Origin: CAVPEW01 sp050247895
GTDB lineage: Bacteria; Actinomycetota; Acidimicrobiia; Acidimicrobiales; VFJN01
Assembly: GCA_050247895.1 (NCBI GenBank)
Contig: JBFWTJ010000237.1
Location: forward strand, 1-5,865
DNA: 5,865 nt
Direction: 5' to 3'
A program made the translations under genes and the position numbers. This document shows, in pieces, positions 4,892-5,865 of this stretch. A model generated the notes under the pieces. That model made no database searches. It had not been told where the DNA came from and saw only the letters and a program-made list of their open reading frames with translations. Numbering within the stretch: the first letter of the stretch is position 1; each line of letters begins with the position of its first letter.

Positions 4892-5865
4892 GTGACCGCC
4901 CCCCTGCGGGCCGCGGTCACCCTCGAGCAGTGCTGGCACGTGGTGCCCGGCGGGGTCGCCCGGGTGGCGGTCGAGGGGGCCCGGGCCGTGGCCGGGACCG
5001 GGGAGGTGGACCAGGTCGGCGTGGCCGCCTGGCACCGGGGCCGTCCCGCCCCGGGCGGGGAGCTGCCGATCCCGGTCCGGCACCTGCCCCTGCCCCGCGC
5101 CGCGCTCTACGAGTCCTGGCACCGGTTCCGCCGTCCGGCGGTCGAGCGGGCGACCGGCCCCGTCGAGGTCGTGCACGCCACCGGCTACGTGATGCCGCCC
5201 CGGTCGGTGCCCCTGGTGGCCACGATCCACGACCTGCACTTCCTGCACGAGCCCGGCCACTTCACGCCCCGGGGGGTCCGGGTCTTCACCCGCTTCCTGG
5301 AGCTGTGCCGGGCAGAGGCCTCGATCGTGGTGTGCCCCTCGCAGGACGCCCGCCGGGACTGCCTGGCCGCGGGCCTCGACGAGGCTCGGATCCGCGTCGT
5401 GCCGTGGGGGATCCGCGCCGAGCCCGTGCCGGCCGACGAGGTGGCCGCGGTCCGGGCCCGCCACGGGCTCGCACGGCCCTACGTCCTGTTCGTCGGCACG
5501 GTCGAGCCCCGCAAGAACCTGGACCGCCTCGTCGCCGCGTTCGCCGAGCTGGGCCGGGCCGACGTCGAGCTGGTCCTGGTCGGCCCCGACGGCTGGGGGG
5601 ACGGGCTGACCCTGCCCGCGACGGCCCGCCGCCTGGGCCCGGTCCCCGACCGGGTCCGCGACGCCCTCCACGCCGGCGCCGCGGCGGTGGCATACCCGAG
5701 CCAGCGGGAGGGCTTCGGCCTGCCCGTGCTCGAGGCGATGGCCCAGGGGGCGCCGGTGGTCACGTCCCGGGGCACCTCGACCCCGGTGGTGGCCGGCCCG
5801 GCCGGCGTTCTGGTCGACACCCTCGACGTGGCCTCGATCGCGGCCGGGCTGGCCACCGTGCTCGA
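4892..5865 (+). CDS. Glycosyltransferase family 4 (mannosyltransferase-like), cut by the right edge
   Basis: The frame stays open to the edge, giving 324 codons of what is usually a protein of 360-400 residues, so the C-terminus lies outside the window. The N-terminus reads AVTLEQCWHVVPGGVAR (8-24), the glycine-rich acceptor-domain loop typical of actinobacterial GT4 enzymes. VVHATGYVMPP (93-103) and ATIHDLHFLHEP (110-121) follow. The donor domain starts near YVLFVGTVEPRKNLDRLVAAF (197-217), which carries the phosphate-binding Arg207 and Lys208. SQREGFGLPVLEAMAQGAPVV (270-290) contains the complete E-x7-E motif, Glu273 and Glu281. The protein should transfer a sugar from a nucleotide donor at the cytoplasmic membrane face. 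The GTG at 4892 is chosen because homology begins directly after it and the frame holds no other start back to at least 4790; no good Shine-Dalgarno sequence is present. It is divergent from the family 2 glycosyltransferase. The substrate is unknown. Confidence 0.87.
   Translation, partial: MTAPLRAAVTLEQCWHVVPGGVARVAVEGARAVAGTGEVDQVGVAAWHRGRPAPGGELPIPVRHLPLPRAALYESWHRFRRPAVERATGPVEVVHATGYVMPPRSVPLVATIHDLHFLHEPGHFTPRGVRVFTRFLELCRAEASIVVCPSQDARRDCLAAGLDEARIRVVPWGIRAEPVPADEVAAVRARHGLARPYVLFVGTVEPRKNLDRLVAAFAELGRADVELVLVGPDGWGDGLTLPATARRLGPVPDRVRDALHAGAAAVAYPSQREGFGLPVLEAMAQGAPVVTSRGTSTPVVAGPAGVLVDTLDVASIAAGLATVL

Noticed and set aside
4818..4895. 25-codon plus-strand ORF ending in GTGA at the start of the right-hand GT4 gene
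   Set aside because: It copies the overlap layout seen on the other strand, but has no -10-like hexamer or ribosome binding site before its ATG, and the peptide is random-looking Pro/Arg/Gly sequence.
4718..5671. Upstream extension of the family 2 glycosyltransferase frame to 748 codons
   Set aside because: The extra 318 codons are antisense to the plus-strand GT4 gene, and the GTG at 4717 with GGGAGG five bases upstream is where homology begins.

Overview
The window is very GC-rich (over 70 percent by eye), with codon third positions almost all G or C and several starts that look leaderless. This fits a high-GC actinobacterium. An Acidimicrobiia-like lineage is a guess; nothing here fixes the genus. 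The content is a cell-surface polysaccharide (capsule, exopolysaccharide or O-antigen-like) biosynthesis locus with nucleotide-sugar enzymes and glycosyltransferases. No RNA genes, insertion sequences, CRISPR arrays or long repeats were seen.

Layout from left to right: (1) the first 17 codons of an unidentified gene leaving the left edge on the minus strand; (2) a 75-base divergent spacer with a candidate promoter for each side; (3) a plus-strand UDP-glucuronate decarboxylase (UDP-xylose synthase type), 127-1065; (4) facing it, a minus-strand block of three genes, read from right to left: a family 2 glycosyltransferase (4717-3425), a CDP-paratose/tyvelose 2-epimerase-like SDR protein (3367-2312) and a WbuB-like family 4 glycosyltransferase (2310-1084); (5) a 174-base divergent spacer; (6) a second family 4 glycosyltransferase on the plus strand from 4892, cut by the right edge.

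How the genes may work together: the decarboxylase would supply UDP-xylose from UDP-glucuronate. The epimerase-like protein would modify or bind a second nucleotide sugar, probably CDP- or UDP-linked. The three glycosyltransferases would build a repeat unit on a lipid carrier at the inner face of the membrane. UDP-glucose dehydrogenase, initiating transferase, flippase and polymerase are not in this window.

The main unusual observations are: back-to-back leaderless starts in which the in-frame TAG stop before each gene is also the start of its -10 box; an 8-mer, CCGGTAGC, found three times, always minus-strand and always near a gene 5' end; one of these copies built on the stop codon of the family 2 glycosyltransferase and placed to start a 16-codon leader ORF that overlaps the epimerase start by ATGA; a Phe where the SDR catalytic Tyr should be; and an extra domain inserted in the family 2 glycosyltransferase. 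I found no convincing evidence of a wholly new system.
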